From NCBI GenBank assembly GCA_025963285.1, contig JAOPUX010000074.1:1-37365 (forward strand): a DNA stretch of 37,365 nt. The letters run 5' to 3'. The stretch comes from Jatrophihabitans sp. (GTDB lineage: Bacteria > Actinomycetota > Actinomycetes > Mycobacteriales > Jatrophihabitantaceae). Shown here piece by piece: positions 8,185 through 15,739 of the stretch. The position numbers and the translations under genes were made by a program. Numbering within the stretch: position 1 is the first letter of the stretch; each line of letters opens with the position of its first letter. The notes beneath the pieces were generated by a model, which searched no databases, was not told where the DNA came from, and saw only the letters and a list, made by a program, of their open reading frames with translations.

Positions 8185-8877
8185 TCAGTCGTCGCCGTCG
8201 TCGAGGGCGGCCATGACCTCGTCGCTGACGTCGACATTGGCGAAGACGTTCTGCACGTCGTCGATGTCCTCGAGGGCGTCGATGAGACGGAAGACCTTGC
8301 GGGCCCCCTCCTCGTCGACCGGCACCTGCACGCTGGGTAGGAAGGACGAGTCGGCCGAGTCGTAGTCCAGCCCCGCGCCCTGTAGGGCGGTGCGCACCGT
8401 GATCAGGTCGGTGGCCTCGCTGACCACCTCGAAGGACTCCCCGAGGTCGTTGACCTCCTCCGCACCGGCGTCGAGCACAGCGGCGAGCACGTCGTCCTCG
8501 GTGAGACCGGCCTTGGGGACGATCACCACACCCTTGCGGGAGAAGAGGTAGGAGACCGAGCCCGGGTCGGCCATCGAGCCACCGTTGCGGCTCATGGCCG
8601 TGCGTACCTCGGTAGCGGCACGGTTGCGGTTGTCGGTGAGGCACTCGATGAGCACGGCCACCCCGCTGGGGCCGTAACCCTCGTACATGATGGTCTGCCA
8701 ATCGGCCCCGCCGGCCTCGGCACCCGAGCCGCGCTTGACGGCGCGCTCGATGTTGTCGAGGGGCACAGAGGTCTTACGAGCCTTCTGGATGGCGTCGTAG
8801 AGGGTCGGGTTGCCGTCGGGGTCGCCGCCACCGATGCGCGCAGCCACCTCGATGTTCTTGATGAGCTTGGAGAACAT
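8185..8877 (-). CDS. yebC: YebC/PmpR family protein, 5' end interrupted by an in-frame TAG
   Basis: YebC/PmpR proteins bind DNA or assist ribosomes at difficult sequences. The 230 residues shown start at ATG 8877 ([24 protein letters not shown]) and contain the conserved [21 protein letters not shown] and [22 protein letters not shown] segments. The family start lies upstream in the same frame: ATG 8946 gives MSGHSKWATTKHKKAVVDA, then TAG at 8889-8887 where the family has Lys (AAG in related genes), then RGKMFSKL. The full gene would have 253 codons. One A-to-T change explains the stop. Either this is a real nonsense mutation with restart at 8877, or a sequencing error. The gene follows pdxT, its usual neighbour. 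Confidence 0.88.
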   Translation of the reverse strand: MFSKLIKNIEVAARIGGGDPDGNPTLYDAIQKARKTSVPLDNIERAVKRGSGAEAGGADWQTIMYEGYGPSGVAVLIECLTDNRNRAATEVRTAMSRNGGSMADPGSVSYLFSRKGVVIVPKAGLTEDDVLAAVLDAGAEEVNDLGESFEVVSEATDLITVRTALQGAGLDYDSADSSFLPSVQVPVDEEGARKVFRLIDALEDIDDVQNVFANVDVSDEVMAALDDGDD

Positions 8878-8963
8878 CTTGCCGCGCTAGGCATCGACGA
8901 CAGCCTTCTTGTGCTTGGTCGTCGCCCATTTACTGTGTCCACTCATAGCCTGTGGCCGCTCAT
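8878..8963 (-). other. Separated 5' end of yebC with duplicated start
   Basis: On the minus strand, ATG 8963 directly after the pdxT stop reads MSGHRL-stop, and ATG 8946, 17 bases on, reads MSGHSKW and so on. The two starts share 14 bases with two third-position differences (AGC GGC CAC AG against AGT GGA CAC AG). The second frame then meets TAG at 8889-8887. The block therefore looks like a small tandem duplication of the yebC start followed by an amber codon. Confidence 0.75.
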
Positions 8964-9572
8964 CTATGCCCCACCATTTCGTCGTCTCACCATGTCGCAG
9001 AAGTACTCGTGGATCCGCAGGTCGCCCGTCAGCTCCGGATGAAACGAGGTGGCGAGCAGGCTGCCTTGCCGGACGGCGACGATCCTACCGGCGGCGGCGC
9101 CGGTGCTCACCCGGCCGAGGGCCTGGGCCCCCGGACCGACCTCCTGGACCCACGGCGCACGGATGAAGACGGCCCGCACCGGCTGGCCATCGATGCCCTC
9201 CACGGCCACGTCCTCTTCGAAGGAGTCGACCTGCCGTCCGAACGCGTTTCGGCGCACCGTCATGTCGATCCCGCCGATGGTCTCCTCCAGCGGGGAGCCC
9301 TCGTCGTCGACCCGGTCGGCGAGCAGGATCATCCCGGCGCAAGAGCCGTAGACCGGCAGACCGCCGGCGACGGCGGCCCGGAGCGGCTCGAGGACCTCGA
9401 AGATTCGGGCGAGCTTCATGATCGTCGTCGACTCCCCCCCGGGGAGGACGAGCCCGTCGACTCCGCCCAGCTCGGCGGCACGCCGCAGCGGGGCGGCCGT
9501 TGCGCCCGACGCCTCGAGAGCACGCACGTGCTCGCGGACGTCGCCTTGCAGAGCCAGAACACCGATGCGCAC
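8964..9572 (-). CDS. pdxT: Pyridoxal 5'-phosphate synthase glutaminase subunit PdxT
   Basis: PdxT hydrolyses glutamine and passes ammonia to PdxS for vitamin B6 synthesis. The 202-residue product starts at GTG 9572 ([15 protein letters not shown]) and carries GGES (45-48), the nucleophile Cys78 in GSCAGM, and the His/Glu of the catalytic triad in SFHPELTGD near the C-terminus. TAGGCT at 9586-9581 lies 8 bases before the start, and there is no good ribosome binding site, so a leaderless or nearly leaderless mRNA is likely. pdxS is upstream but is separated by the small ribbon-helix-helix gene and its own promoter. The pdxT stop is immediately followed by the duplicated yebC start. Confidence 0.97.
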   Translation of the reverse strand: MRIGVLALQGDVREHVRALEASGATAAPLRRAAELGGVDGLVLPGGESTTIMKLARIFEVLEPLRAAVAGGLPVYGSCAGMILLADRVDDEGSPLEETIGGIDMTVRRNAFGRQVDSFEEDVAVEGIDGQPVRAVFIRAPWVQEVGPGAQALGRVSTGAAAGRIVAVRQGSLLATSFHPELTGDLRIHEYFCDMVRRRNGGA

Positions 9573-9608
9573 GAGGAACCAGCCTAGTCGGCAGGCAGCC
9601 GCAGAGGG

Positions 9609-9950
9609 TCACCGCACCAGCGCCTCGACCTCGTCGAGGGACTGCCGGAGGCGCTCCACCGCGTCGCGCAGCACGGGGTTGTGGCGAGCCTGCAGCCCGG
9701 CGCGGATGAGGTTGCGAGCCAGGGTGCTCGGCTTAATCCCGCGTTCGATGGCCTGCTCGTCGAGCGCCGCAAGCTCATGCTGGTCGAGCCGGATCGAGAA
9801 GACGATGGTCGGGCCACGTAGCCGGCGTTCTCGTCGCGGAGGCAGCTGCTGACGTCGCTCGCGGTCTGCGTTCTCCCGCTCGACCGCAGCAATGATCGCC
9901 CGGCTGATCGCGCTCCGCCCGCCCGCGCTGGGTTCGGTCTCATCGGCCAT
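9609..9950 (-). CDS. Ribbon-helix-helix (CopG-like) DNA-binding protein
   Basis: The 113-residue product begins with a polar helical stretch, then about residues 48-90 give the pattern of a ribbon-helix-helix fold: the beta strand IVFSIRLDQHELAALDEQA, then ERGIKPSTLARNLIRAGL. Proteins of this kind are often antitoxins or small repressors. I see no toxin gene next to it: the flanks are pdxT (36 bases downstream) and pdxS. It is therefore an orphan antitoxin-like regulator or a stand-alone repressor. A nested palindrome 130 bases upstream is a candidate binding site. The ATG at 9950 sits 6 bases behind a TAGTCT hexamer. Confidence 0.8.
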   Translation of the reverse strand: MADETEPSAGGRSAISRAIIAAVERENADRERRQQLPPRRERRLRGPTIVFSIRLDQHELAALDEQAIERGIKPSTLARNLIRAGLQARHNPVLRDAVERLRQSLDEVEALVR

Positions 9951-9956
9951 GCAACG

Positions 9957-9962
9957 AGACTA
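9957..9962 (-). promoter_or_regulatory. -10 element of the RHH gene (leaderless)
   Basis: TAGTCT, read on the minus strand, is followed by 6 bases and then ATG 9950. The gene is thus probably transcribed from or very near its first base. No convincing -35 was found. Confidence 0.55.
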
Positions 9963-10090
9963 GGTCGCCGGCCCGTTCCTCGGTGCTCGCCGTCCACAGC
10001 GCGGCAGCTATGCACCGAAGTCGACAAAGCGGTTGCGTTCGGTGCCAGGCGCAGTTGGGTTCTCGGCCCCTGGGGCACCCAGTCCAGGAT

Positions 10091-10133
10091 TGACCGACGG
10101 CTTGTACGACATTGTCGTACAAAGTGTCGGTCA
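10091..10133. promoter_or_regulatory. Nested palindrome: operator or hairpin
   Basis: The inner arms TTGTACGAC (10102-10110) and GTCGTACAA (10114-10122) are perfectly complementary across three bases. The outer arms TGACCGAC (10091-10098) and GTCGGTCA (10126-10133) are also perfect, with a 3-base internal loop on each side. The inner part looks like operators found at RelB/RHH-type toxin-antitoxin promoters. It lies between pdxS and the RHH gene, so it could be the RHH binding site or the pdxS terminator. There is no T-run. Function is inference. Confidence 0.7.
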
Positions 10134-10152
10134 GACTCGGCGTGGGCTACCG

Positions 10153-10224
10153 ACCAGCCGCTCTACCAGCCGCGCTCGGCCAGCCGCTCTACCAGCCGCT
10201 CTACCAGCCGCGCTCGGCCAGCCG
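10153..10224 (-). repeat. 38-bp tandem duplication of the pdxS 3' end
   Basis: Read on the minus strand, a 38-base unit starting CGGCTGGCCGAGCGCGGC (10224-10187) is repeated from 10186 for 34 bases. Inside the unit a 12-base piece CGGCTGGTAGAG also recurs. The unit encodes the last residues of PdxS (RLAERGW) plus its TAG, so the stop-codon region was duplicated downstream of the true stop at 10203-10201. Confidence 0.85.
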
Positions 10225-11154
10225 ATGGGGCTGCGGGATCTCGTCGACATTGATGCCGACCATGGCCTCGCCGAGACCGCGAGAGACCTTGGCGATGACG
10301 TCGGGATCGTCGAAGAACGTCGTGGCCTTCACGACTGCGGCGGCGCGCTGGGCCGGGTTGCCGGACTTGAAGATGCCCGAACCGACGAAGACGCCCTCCG
10401 CGCCGAGCTGCATCATCATCGCCGCGTCGGCCGGGGTGGCGATGCCACCCGCGGTGAAGAGGACGACCGGCAGCTTGCCCAGCCGGGCCACCTCGGCGAC
10501 GAGCTCGTAGGGGGCCTGCAGCTCCTTGGCCGCGACGAAGAGCTCGTCCTCGGGGAGGTTCTGCAGGTGCCGGATCTGCTGGCGGATCTGGCGCATGTGG
10601 GTCGTGGCGTTGGAGACGTCACCCGTGCCGGCCTCACCCTTGGAACGGATCATCGCGGCACCCTCGGTGATCCGGCGCAGCGCCTCACCCAGGTTGGTGG
10701 CACCGCAGACGAAGGGCACCGTGTACTGCCACTTGTCGATGTGATTGGCGTAGTCGGCCGGGGTCAGCACCTCGGACTCGTCGATGTAGTCGACCCCGAG
10801 GGACTGCAGCACCTGCGCCTCGACGAAGTGACCGATCCGGGCCTTGGCCATCACCGGGATCGACACCGCACTGATGATCGCGTCGATCATGTCCGGATCA
10901 CTCATCCGGGAGACCCCGCCCTGGGCCCGGATATCGGCCGGAACCCGCTCCAGCGCCATCACGGCCACCGCACCGGCATCCTCGGCGATCTTGGCCTGCT
11001 CGACGTTGACGACGTCCATGATCACGCCGCCCTTGAGCATCTCGGCCATCCCCCGCTTCACCCGCGAGGTACCGACCGAGTGCTCGGCCGAGGCGGAAGC
11101 AGTGGCGGATGCGGACGTGACGGAAGGAAGGGAGGCGCTCTGATCGTCGGACAT
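10201..11154 (-). CDS. pdxS: Pyridoxal 5'-phosphate synthase lyase subunit PdxS
   Basis: PdxS builds pyridoxal phosphate from ribose 5-phosphate, glyceraldehyde 3-phosphate and ammonia supplied by PdxT. The 317-residue product shows [19 protein letters not shown], the [15 protein letters not shown] segment with a catalytic Lys, the [13 protein letters not shown] motif, and a second Lys in the [10 protein letters not shown] loop. The first ~28 residues are a Ser/Ala-rich extension, longer than in typical PdxS. TAGAAT (11167-11162) precedes ATG 11154 by 7 bases, so transcription is probably leaderless. The 3' end is duplicated. PdxT lies one gene downstream. Confidence 0.97.
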   Translation of the reverse strand: MSDDQSASLPSVTSASATASASAEHSVGTSRVKRGMAEMLKGGVIMDVVNVEQAKIAEDAGAVAVMALERVPADIRAQGGVSRMSDPDMIDAIISAVSIPVMAKARIGHFVEAQVLQSLGVDYIDESEVLTPADYANHIDKWQYTVPFVCGATNLGEALRRITEGAAMIRSKGEAGTGDVSNATTHMRQIRQQIRHLQNLPEDELFVAAKELQAPYELVAEVARLGKLPVVLFTAGGIATPADAAMMMQLGAEGVFVGSGIFKSGNPAQRAAAVVKATTFFDDPDVIAKVSRGLGEAMVGINVDEIPQPHRLAERGW

Positions 11155-11161
11155 GACCCTG

Positions 11162-11167
11162 ATTCTA
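11162..11167 (-). promoter_or_regulatory. -10 element of pdxS (leaderless)
   Basis: TAGAAT on the minus strand is followed by 7 bases and then the pdxS ATG. It is one of the clearest -10 hexamers in the window and leaves no room for a ribosome binding site. Confidence 0.65.
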
Positions 11168-11234
11168 CGGCCCCGTCAGCAGTGCCTCGGCTGGCCGTTC
11201 GAGCACGAGTGGCCTGCACCGCCCGCGCACGGGA

Positions 11235-12311
11235 TCAGCCCGAGATCGGCTCACCCGTACGCACCAGCACGACCCAGGTGTTGCCCGGCTGCAGCGGCAG
11301 CACGCCGCCCGCACTCGTCTTGAGCTTGGTCCCGTTGTTCAGCTTCGGACGCGACCAGGTGCCGTTGATGCGCTTGCCGCCCCGGAACACCGAGACCGCG
11401 CCCGTGCCCGTGGTGGTGGTGAACTGCGACGGGTTGCCGTTGACGTCGGTGTCCGCGGGGTGCGAGACGACCTTGCACGACTGCACGATCACGTTCGTGG
11501 CCGTGACGAGCTTGCCGTCGGCCGCATGCTGGGCCACGCCGTTGATGTAGCGGACGTACTTCCTGAGCGTCGTCGACCAGCGGAACTCCACCGCGGTCCC
11601 GCTGGTGTAGGCGTAGGAGCCGGTGACCCGGGTGCGGACGTCGGTGCCGACGCTGGTGGTGAGCCCGGCGAGGCTGGAGCGGAAGGTCCAGCCGTTCGAC
11701 TTGGGGAGCGCGCTCTTCGTCTTCGCCGCCACCTTGGCGAGGTCCAGCACGAGGTTGATGTATGTCGACTCGGAACGGTTCACCCGCGAGTAGTACGGCG
11801 CGCCGGCGTCGTTGCTCCAGCTGGTGATGCCCGAGGCCTTCACCCGGGGCAGCGAGTCGTGCGCGCCGCCGGAGTAGGCCTCGGTGATCTTGCCGTACTG
11901 GAGCAGCAGATCCGGGTCACTGGGGCGGGTGCTGCGGACGTAGCCGACGACGGGCTTGTTGGTGCCGTAGATCGCGGCGAGCCGGGTGAGGCCCCCCTCG
12001 ACGGCCTCGATGTAGACGACGTCGGCCAGGTCGATTCCGCGCTGCGGGCGTCCGGGTGCGGTGTCGTCGACCTTGACGGCGATGGTCGGGGTCTTGGGCA
12101 CCGCCCCGATGCCGGTGTACGGATTGACCTTCGGTGCCGGCTTCACGGTCTTGGTCGGTGTCGGCGAGGCCACCGTGGTCGAGGTGCTCGGTACGGACGG
12201 GGTCGGCGTCGCCGCCGAGTGTCCCCCACCTCCGCAGGCCGCACTGGCGAAGACGCAGACCGTGCCCAGTGCTGCGAGTGCTGCCCGATGCGCCCGTACC
12301 GAGATGATCAT
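11235..12311 (-). CDS. DUF3048 domain-containing lipoprotein
   Basis: The 358-residue product has a lipoprotein signal: basic N-terminus, hydrophobic core LAALGTVCVFA, then lipobox SAAC with Cys26. A Thr/Pro/Ser-rich linker follows (about 32-62), then the DUF3048 (YerB-like) domain with PTIAVKVDDTAPGRPQRGI, VVYIEAVEGGLTRLAAIYG and VRSTRPSDP. The C-terminal half is beta-rich and carries the conserved region around FRGGKRINGTWSRP. The role of the family is not known. It should be anchored on the outer face of the membrane. The ATG at 12311 overlaps the LemA-like gene by four bases, so the two are coupled. The 80 bases upstream of pdxS do not clearly join them. Confidence 0.92.
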   Translation of the reverse strand: MIISVRAHRAALAALGTVCVFASAACGGGGHSAATPTPSVPSTSTTVASPTPTKTVKPAPKVNPYTGIGAVPKTPTIAVKVDDTAPGRPQRGIDLADVVYIEAVEGGLTRLAAIYGTNKPVVGYVRSTRPSDPDLLLQYGKITEAYSGGAHDSLPRVKASGITSWSNDAGAPYYSRVNRSESTYINLVLDLAKVAAKTKSALPKSNGWTFRSSLAGLTTSVGTDVRTRVTGSYAYTSGTAVEFRWSTTLRKYVRYINGVAQHAADGKLVTATNVIVQSCKVVSHPADTDVNGNPSQFTTTTGTGAVSVFRGGKRINGTWSRPKLNNGTKLKTSAGGVLPLQPGNTWVVLVRTGEPISG

Positions 12312-12868
12312 GAACCGTCCTGTCCTTGGCTCTCTGCCTGGGTAGTCGCGCCCACGCCTAACGGCACGGTGTCGTCGATGTCGAAGTACTGCGGAAGTTC
12401 CACCCGGCCTGCCAACCGAAGCAGCCGAGGCATCCGCCGGGCCCGGAGCGCCCGGGTGTCACGCACCGCATCATTGTAGAAACGCCGGGCGACGAGCACG
12501 CGAGCAGCAGCCTCGCCAAGCTCAGCCAACGGCAAGGCGGCCAGCGCGTCCGGCGCCTCGGCCAGCTCCGCCACGGCTCGACCGACGGCGTTCTCGACCG
12601 CCTGGCGACGATCGGGCTGCTCCAGCGTCAGCGCGGCCCGGGCCACGTCCTCCAACCGTCGGCGCTCGACGGGGTCGACGCTGCTACCCGGCGCCTCCGC
12701 GGCGTGCAGCAGTGCCGCGGCGCGGCGGACGAGCTGGGCGTCCAGCGCTGCCCGGGCCGCGTCGACGCGGGCGTGCAGGCGATCCAGCCGGGTGAGGGTG
12801 AAGGTGACCCACATCGAGACGAGGATCGCCACGACGACGGCGAAGACGAGCCAGCCGACGGGGAGCAC
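12308..12868 (-). CDS. LemA-like membrane protein
   Basis: The 186-residue product starts with a single hydrophobic helix (VGWLVFAVVVAILVSMWVT, about 4-22), then a long helical, coiled-coil-like domain. The segment ARRFYNDAVRDTRALRARRMPRLLRLAGRVELPQYFDIDD matches the LemA signature (YN-x-A-V-R-D, then a short helix and a Y/F-F motif). LemA proteins are membrane-anchored four-helix proteins of unclear function. It lies between pimA (25 bases upstream) and the DUF3048 lipoprotein gene, so co-transcription with the PIM genes is likely. Assignment is by motif only. Confidence 0.82.
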   Translation of the reverse strand: MLPVGWLVFAVVVAILVSMWVTFTLTRLDRLHARVDAARAALDAQLVRRAAALLHAAEAPGSSVDPVERRRLEDVARAALTLEQPDRRQAVENAVGRAVAELAEAPDALAALPLAELGEAAARVLVARRFYNDAVRDTRALRARRMPRLLRLAGRVELPQYFDIDDTVPLGVGATTQAESQGQDGS

Positions 12869-12893
12869 CGGGCGACTCTAACTCGCGGCGGAG

Positions 12894-14045
12894 CTAACCA
12901 CGGGCCGCCCCGCCGGGTGGCAGGCCCGCGCCGGCGATCGCCAACTCGTAGACCCGCAGCACCGAGTGCACCACGACCTCCCAGTCGTAGGGGGCGACGG
13001 CACGGACTCCGGCGGCGGCGAGCTCGGCCCGTCGCGGCGCGTCGTCCAGCAGGTGACCGAGGGTGACGGCCAGCGCGGCAGGGTCGCCCGCGGCGAAGAG
13101 CTCACCGGCCGGCGCCCCTGCGGCACCCCCGGCGAGGACACGTCGGAAGGCCTCGAGGTCGCTGGCGACGATCGGGGTGCGGGCAGCCATGGCCTCGAGC
13201 AGGATCACGCCGAAACTCTCCTGGCCGGTGTTCGGGGCACAGTAGACGTCGATGCTGCGCAGCAGCCGGGCCTTGTCGGCATCGCTGACCTGCCCGAGCA
13301 GGGAGATCCGCGACGCCACGGCAGGGGGCAGCTTGTCGACGAAGTCCTCGGCCTCACCCCGACCCGCCACGAGCAGTTTGAGGCCAGGGCGGTCCGGCAC
13401 GAGGCGTTCGAAGGCCTCCACCAGCACGTCCATCCCCTTGCGGGGCTCGTCGTAGCGACCGACGAAACCCACCGTGCCGCCCTCGCGCGGGTAGCCGGGC
13501 AGCGGCTCGGCGTTGGCGTAGTGCGCCACCTCGACGCCGTTCGGAATGACGACGGCGTCGGCGTCGAGGTGCTCGACGATCACCTTGCGGGCGGCCGGCG
13601 ACACCGCGATCCGCCCGCTCAGCTTCTCCATGAACGGCTGCAGGGCCGTCTCGAACATGGAGAGGAACCGGGAACGCACCGTGGCCGCGTGGAAGGTGGC
13701 CACCAGCGGCCCGTCGTGGATCATCAGCGTCAGCAGGCTGAGGCTGGGCGGGGCCGGTTCGTGGACGTGCACCACGTCGAAGTCGCCGTCGCGCAGCCAA
13801 CGGCGGACCCGCGCCGCAGAGACGAGGCCGAACTGCAGCCTCGCCACCGAGCCGTTGTACGGAATCGGCATCGCCTTGCCCGCCGCCACCACGTAGGGCG
13901 GGAGGTCGGGCATGTCGTCGTCACCGGGCGCGAGTACCGAGACGCTGTGACCCATGCCGATCAGCTTCTCGGCGAGGTCCTTGACGTGCGCCTGAACCCC
14001 CCCGGGGATGTCCCACGAGTACGGGCAGACAATGCCGATGCGCAT
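12894..14045 (-). CDS. pimA: Phosphatidylinositol alpha-mannosyltransferase PimA
   Basis: PimA transfers mannose from GDP-mannose to the inositol of phosphatidylinositol at the inner face of the membrane, the first step toward PIMs, LM and LAM. The 383-residue GT4 glycosyltransferase (GT-B fold) has an N-terminal domain with SWDIPGGVQAHVKDLAEKL and the HVHEPAPPS motif, and a C-terminal nucleotide-sugar domain with GRYDEPRKGMDVLVEAF and ESFGVILLEAMAAR, the GT4 E-x7-E motif. The ATG at 14045 shares one base with the patA stop (TGATG). The start MRIGIVCPYSWD is typical of the family. It is adjacent to patA and pgsA, as in mycobacteria. Confidence 0.96.
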   Translation of the reverse strand: MRIGIVCPYSWDIPGGVQAHVKDLAEKLIGMGHSVSVLAPGDDDMPDLPPYVVAAGKAMPIPYNGSVARLQFGLVSAARVRRWLRDGDFDVVHVHEPAPPSLSLLTLMIHDGPLVATFHAATVRSRFLSMFETALQPFMEKLSGRIAVSPAARKVIVEHLDADAVVIPNGVEVAHYANAEPLPGYPREGGTVGFVGRYDEPRKGMDVLVEAFERLVPDRPGLKLLVAGRGEAEDFVDKLPPAVASRISLLGQVSDADKARLLRSIDVYCAPNTGQESFGVILLEAMAARTPIVASDLEAFRRVLAGGAAGAPAGELFAAGDPAALAVTLGHLLDDAPRRAELAAAGVRAVAPYDWEVVVHSVLRVYELAIAGAGLPPGGAARG

Positions 14046-14971
14046 CAGCCGCTGGCCTCCCGGCGCGGCGGCAGGTCGGCGAGCCAGAGCCGCTGCAGCA
14101 TGTGCCAGTCGGCCGGGTGCTCGGCGATGTCGCGGGCGAAGGAGTCGGCCACCGACTGCGTGCCGGACCGCACCTGCTCGCGCAGTCGCGCCTCGGGCAG
14201 CACCACCGGGGCGTTGATCCGCTGGCCCCAGCCGTCGTCGTCGGTGAACCAGAGGCTGATCGGCAGCAGCGCCGCGCCGGTGGTGGCAGCCAGCATCGAC
14301 GGGCCGGCCGGCATGCGGGTCGGCTCACCGAAGAAGTCGACCTCGACGCCATTGCGGGACAGGTCGCGGTCGGCCAGCAGGCAGACGACCTTGTTCTGCC
14401 GGAGCCGCTCGGTGAGCACCTCCAGTGGCGGGCGGGCGCCCCCCGTGAGCGGCAGCACCTCGAAGCCCAGGCTCTCCCGGTACGCGACGAAGCGGTCGAA
14501 GAGCGAATCGGGCTTGAGCCGCTCGGCGACGGTGGCGAACGGGCCGTGGTTGGCCACCAGCCAGACGCCGGCGACATCCCAGTTGCCCTGGTGCGGCAGC
14601 GCCAGTACCGCACCCTTGCCGGCGTCGAGCGCCGCCTCGATGTGCTCCCGCCCGACGGTGTTCATGTCGGCGCGGTCGGCGACGTCGCGGACGTCCATCT
14701 TGGGCAGGCGGAACGTCTCCAGCCAGTAGCGGGAGTAGGAGCGCAGGGCGTCACCGACGAGCTGGTCCATCCGCAGCTCGGAGACGTTCGGTCCCACCAC
14801 CCGGCGCAGGTTCTTGCGCAGCTGCCGGGTGGCGCTGCCGTTGCGCACCGTGGCGGCGTCGGCGACGGCCTGGAAGGCCCGCGAGGTCATCCCCTTCGGC
14901 GCCTGCTTCACCACACCCCAACCTGCGGCGTAGCCGAGGCCGGCGACCTGCTCGCGAGCCCGTTCCAACAT
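14045..14971 (-). CDS. patA: Phosphatidylinositol mannoside acyltransferase (PatA-like)
   Basis: The product acylates the mannose of PIM using acyl-CoA, in the HtrB/LpxL-like acyltransferase superfamily. It has 308 residues; the HX4D catalytic motif is HQGNWD with His127 and Asp132, followed by DRDLSRNG and FGEPTRMPAGP, both typical of the family. An N-terminal amphipathic helix is likely; no signal peptide is seen. It shares one base with pgsA (TGATG) and one with pimA, so the pgsA-patA-pimA unit is fully coupled. The gene name follows the mycobacterial PIM locus. Confidence 0.94.
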   Translation of the reverse strand: MLERAREQVAGLGYAAGWGVVKQAPKGMTSRAFQAVADAATVRNGSATRQLRKNLRRVVGPNVSELRMDQLVGDALRSYSRYWLETFRLPKMDVRDVADRADMNTVGREHIEAALDAGKGAVLALPHQGNWDVAGVWLVANHGPFATVAERLKPDSLFDRFVAYRESLGFEVLPLTGGARPPLEVLTERLRQNKVVCLLADRDLSRNGVEVDFFGEPTRMPAGPSMLAATTGAALLPISLWFTDDDGWGQRINAPVVLPEARLREQVRSGTQSVADSFARDIAEHPADWHMLQRLWLADLPPRREASG

Positions 14972-15591
14972 CAGCCGCTGACCGTCTCGGTCGGGGCCTT
15001 CGCCTGCCGGTAGACGGTGGTCATCCGCTGCGCGACCGTAATCGTCGAGGCGGCCACGAGGCCCCAGATCGCGTAGGCCTGGATGTAGGGCAGGCCGAGG
15101 CCGTCGAGCCCGGTGCCGGTGAGGACGATGATTAGCCGCTCGGCCCGCTCGGCGATCCCGACGCTGGCCGTGAAGCCCGCAGCCTCGGCCCGCGAGCGGA
15201 TGTAGGAGGTGAGTGAGCCGAGCACGAGGCAGAGCAGGGTGGCCAGCAGCATGCCCTTCTGCCCGTGCTGGGCGAAGTACCAGGCGAGCCCACCGAAGAC
15301 GGCGGCATCGGCCACGCGGTCGCAGGTCGAGTCGAGTACTCCCCCGAACGGGGTGGCCAGCCCGCCGGCACGAGCCATCACGCCGTCGACGAGGTCGAGC
15401 ATCACGAAACCCCAGATCAGCAGCGCGCCGGTGAAGAAGAAGCCGGTGGGAAAGCAGATCAGGGCGGTGACGACGGCACCCAGGGTGCCGAAGATCGTGA
15501 TCGCGTTGGGGGTGACGCCGGCACGGTTGAGCGCCAGGGCCAGCGGGGCGACGCCCTTGGTGAAGAAGCCCCTGGCGTGGATGTTCAGCAC
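14971..15591 (-). CDS. pgsA: Phosphatidylinositol phosphate synthase (CDP-alcohol phosphotransferase)
   Basis: The enzyme joins CDP-diacylglycerol and inositol 3-phosphate to make phosphatidylinositol phosphate, the lipid base for PIMs. The CDP-alcohol phosphotransferase motif is complete: DLVDGVMARAGG, then FGGVLDSTCDR (D-x2-DG-x2-AR-x8-G-x3-D-x3-D). Four to six membrane helices follow (for example ALLIWGFVMLDLV and MLLATLLCLVLGSLTSYI). The frame is open to 15663, but the family begins M-L-N, so GTG 15591 (VLNIHARGFF) is chosen; it sits 7 bases after TATCGT (15604-15599), a leaderless arrangement. It gives 206 residues. A start at 15639 or 15663 cannot be excluded. Confidence 0.94.
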   Translation of the reverse strand: MLNIHARGFFTKGVAPLALALNRAGVTPNAITIFGTLGAVVTALICFPTGFFFTGALLIWGFVMLDLVDGVMARAGGLATPFGGVLDSTCDRVADAAVFGGLAWYFAQHGQKGMLLATLLCLVLGSLTSYIRSRAEAAGFTASVGIAERAERLIIVLTGTGLDGLGLPYIQAYAIWGLVAASTITVAQRMTTVYRQAKAPTETVSG

Positions 15592-15598
15592 GGGTAGA

Positions 15599-15604
15599 AC
15601 GATA
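15599..15604 (-). promoter_or_regulatory. -10 element of pgsA (leaderless)
   Basis: TATCGT on the minus strand is followed by 7 bases and GTG 15591. It supports the shorter PgsA start and a promoter for the pgsA-patA-pimA group. Confidence 0.5.
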
Positions 15605-15739
15605 ACGACTCCGCGGGCCCCGGCCCGACCGGACCGCATTTTCTGCCGGCTGGTCGATCGCACACCGAGCGGTGTTGATCAGCTGGGCGGCACCTGCCAG
15701 GCTGGTCGCCCGGTGTTCGGGCCGATCTCGGAGGTCAGC

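Noticed and set aside
8887..8889. TAG as a recoded sense codon (for example pyrrolysine)
   Set aside because: No recoding signal or Pyl genes are visible, and the family has Lys here; mutation or sequencing error is simpler.
9609..10133. Complete toxin-antitoxin system
   Set aside because: Only an antitoxin-like RHH gene is present; no toxin frame of credible sequence lies beside it.
10153..10224. CRISPR-like array
   Set aside because: There are only two units with no spacers, and the unit is the duplicated pdxS end. No cas genes are near.
15209..15739. Upstream extension of the DUF4328 protein
   Set aside because: It overlaps pgsA antisense; the strong GGAGG and the conserved protein both start at 15740.
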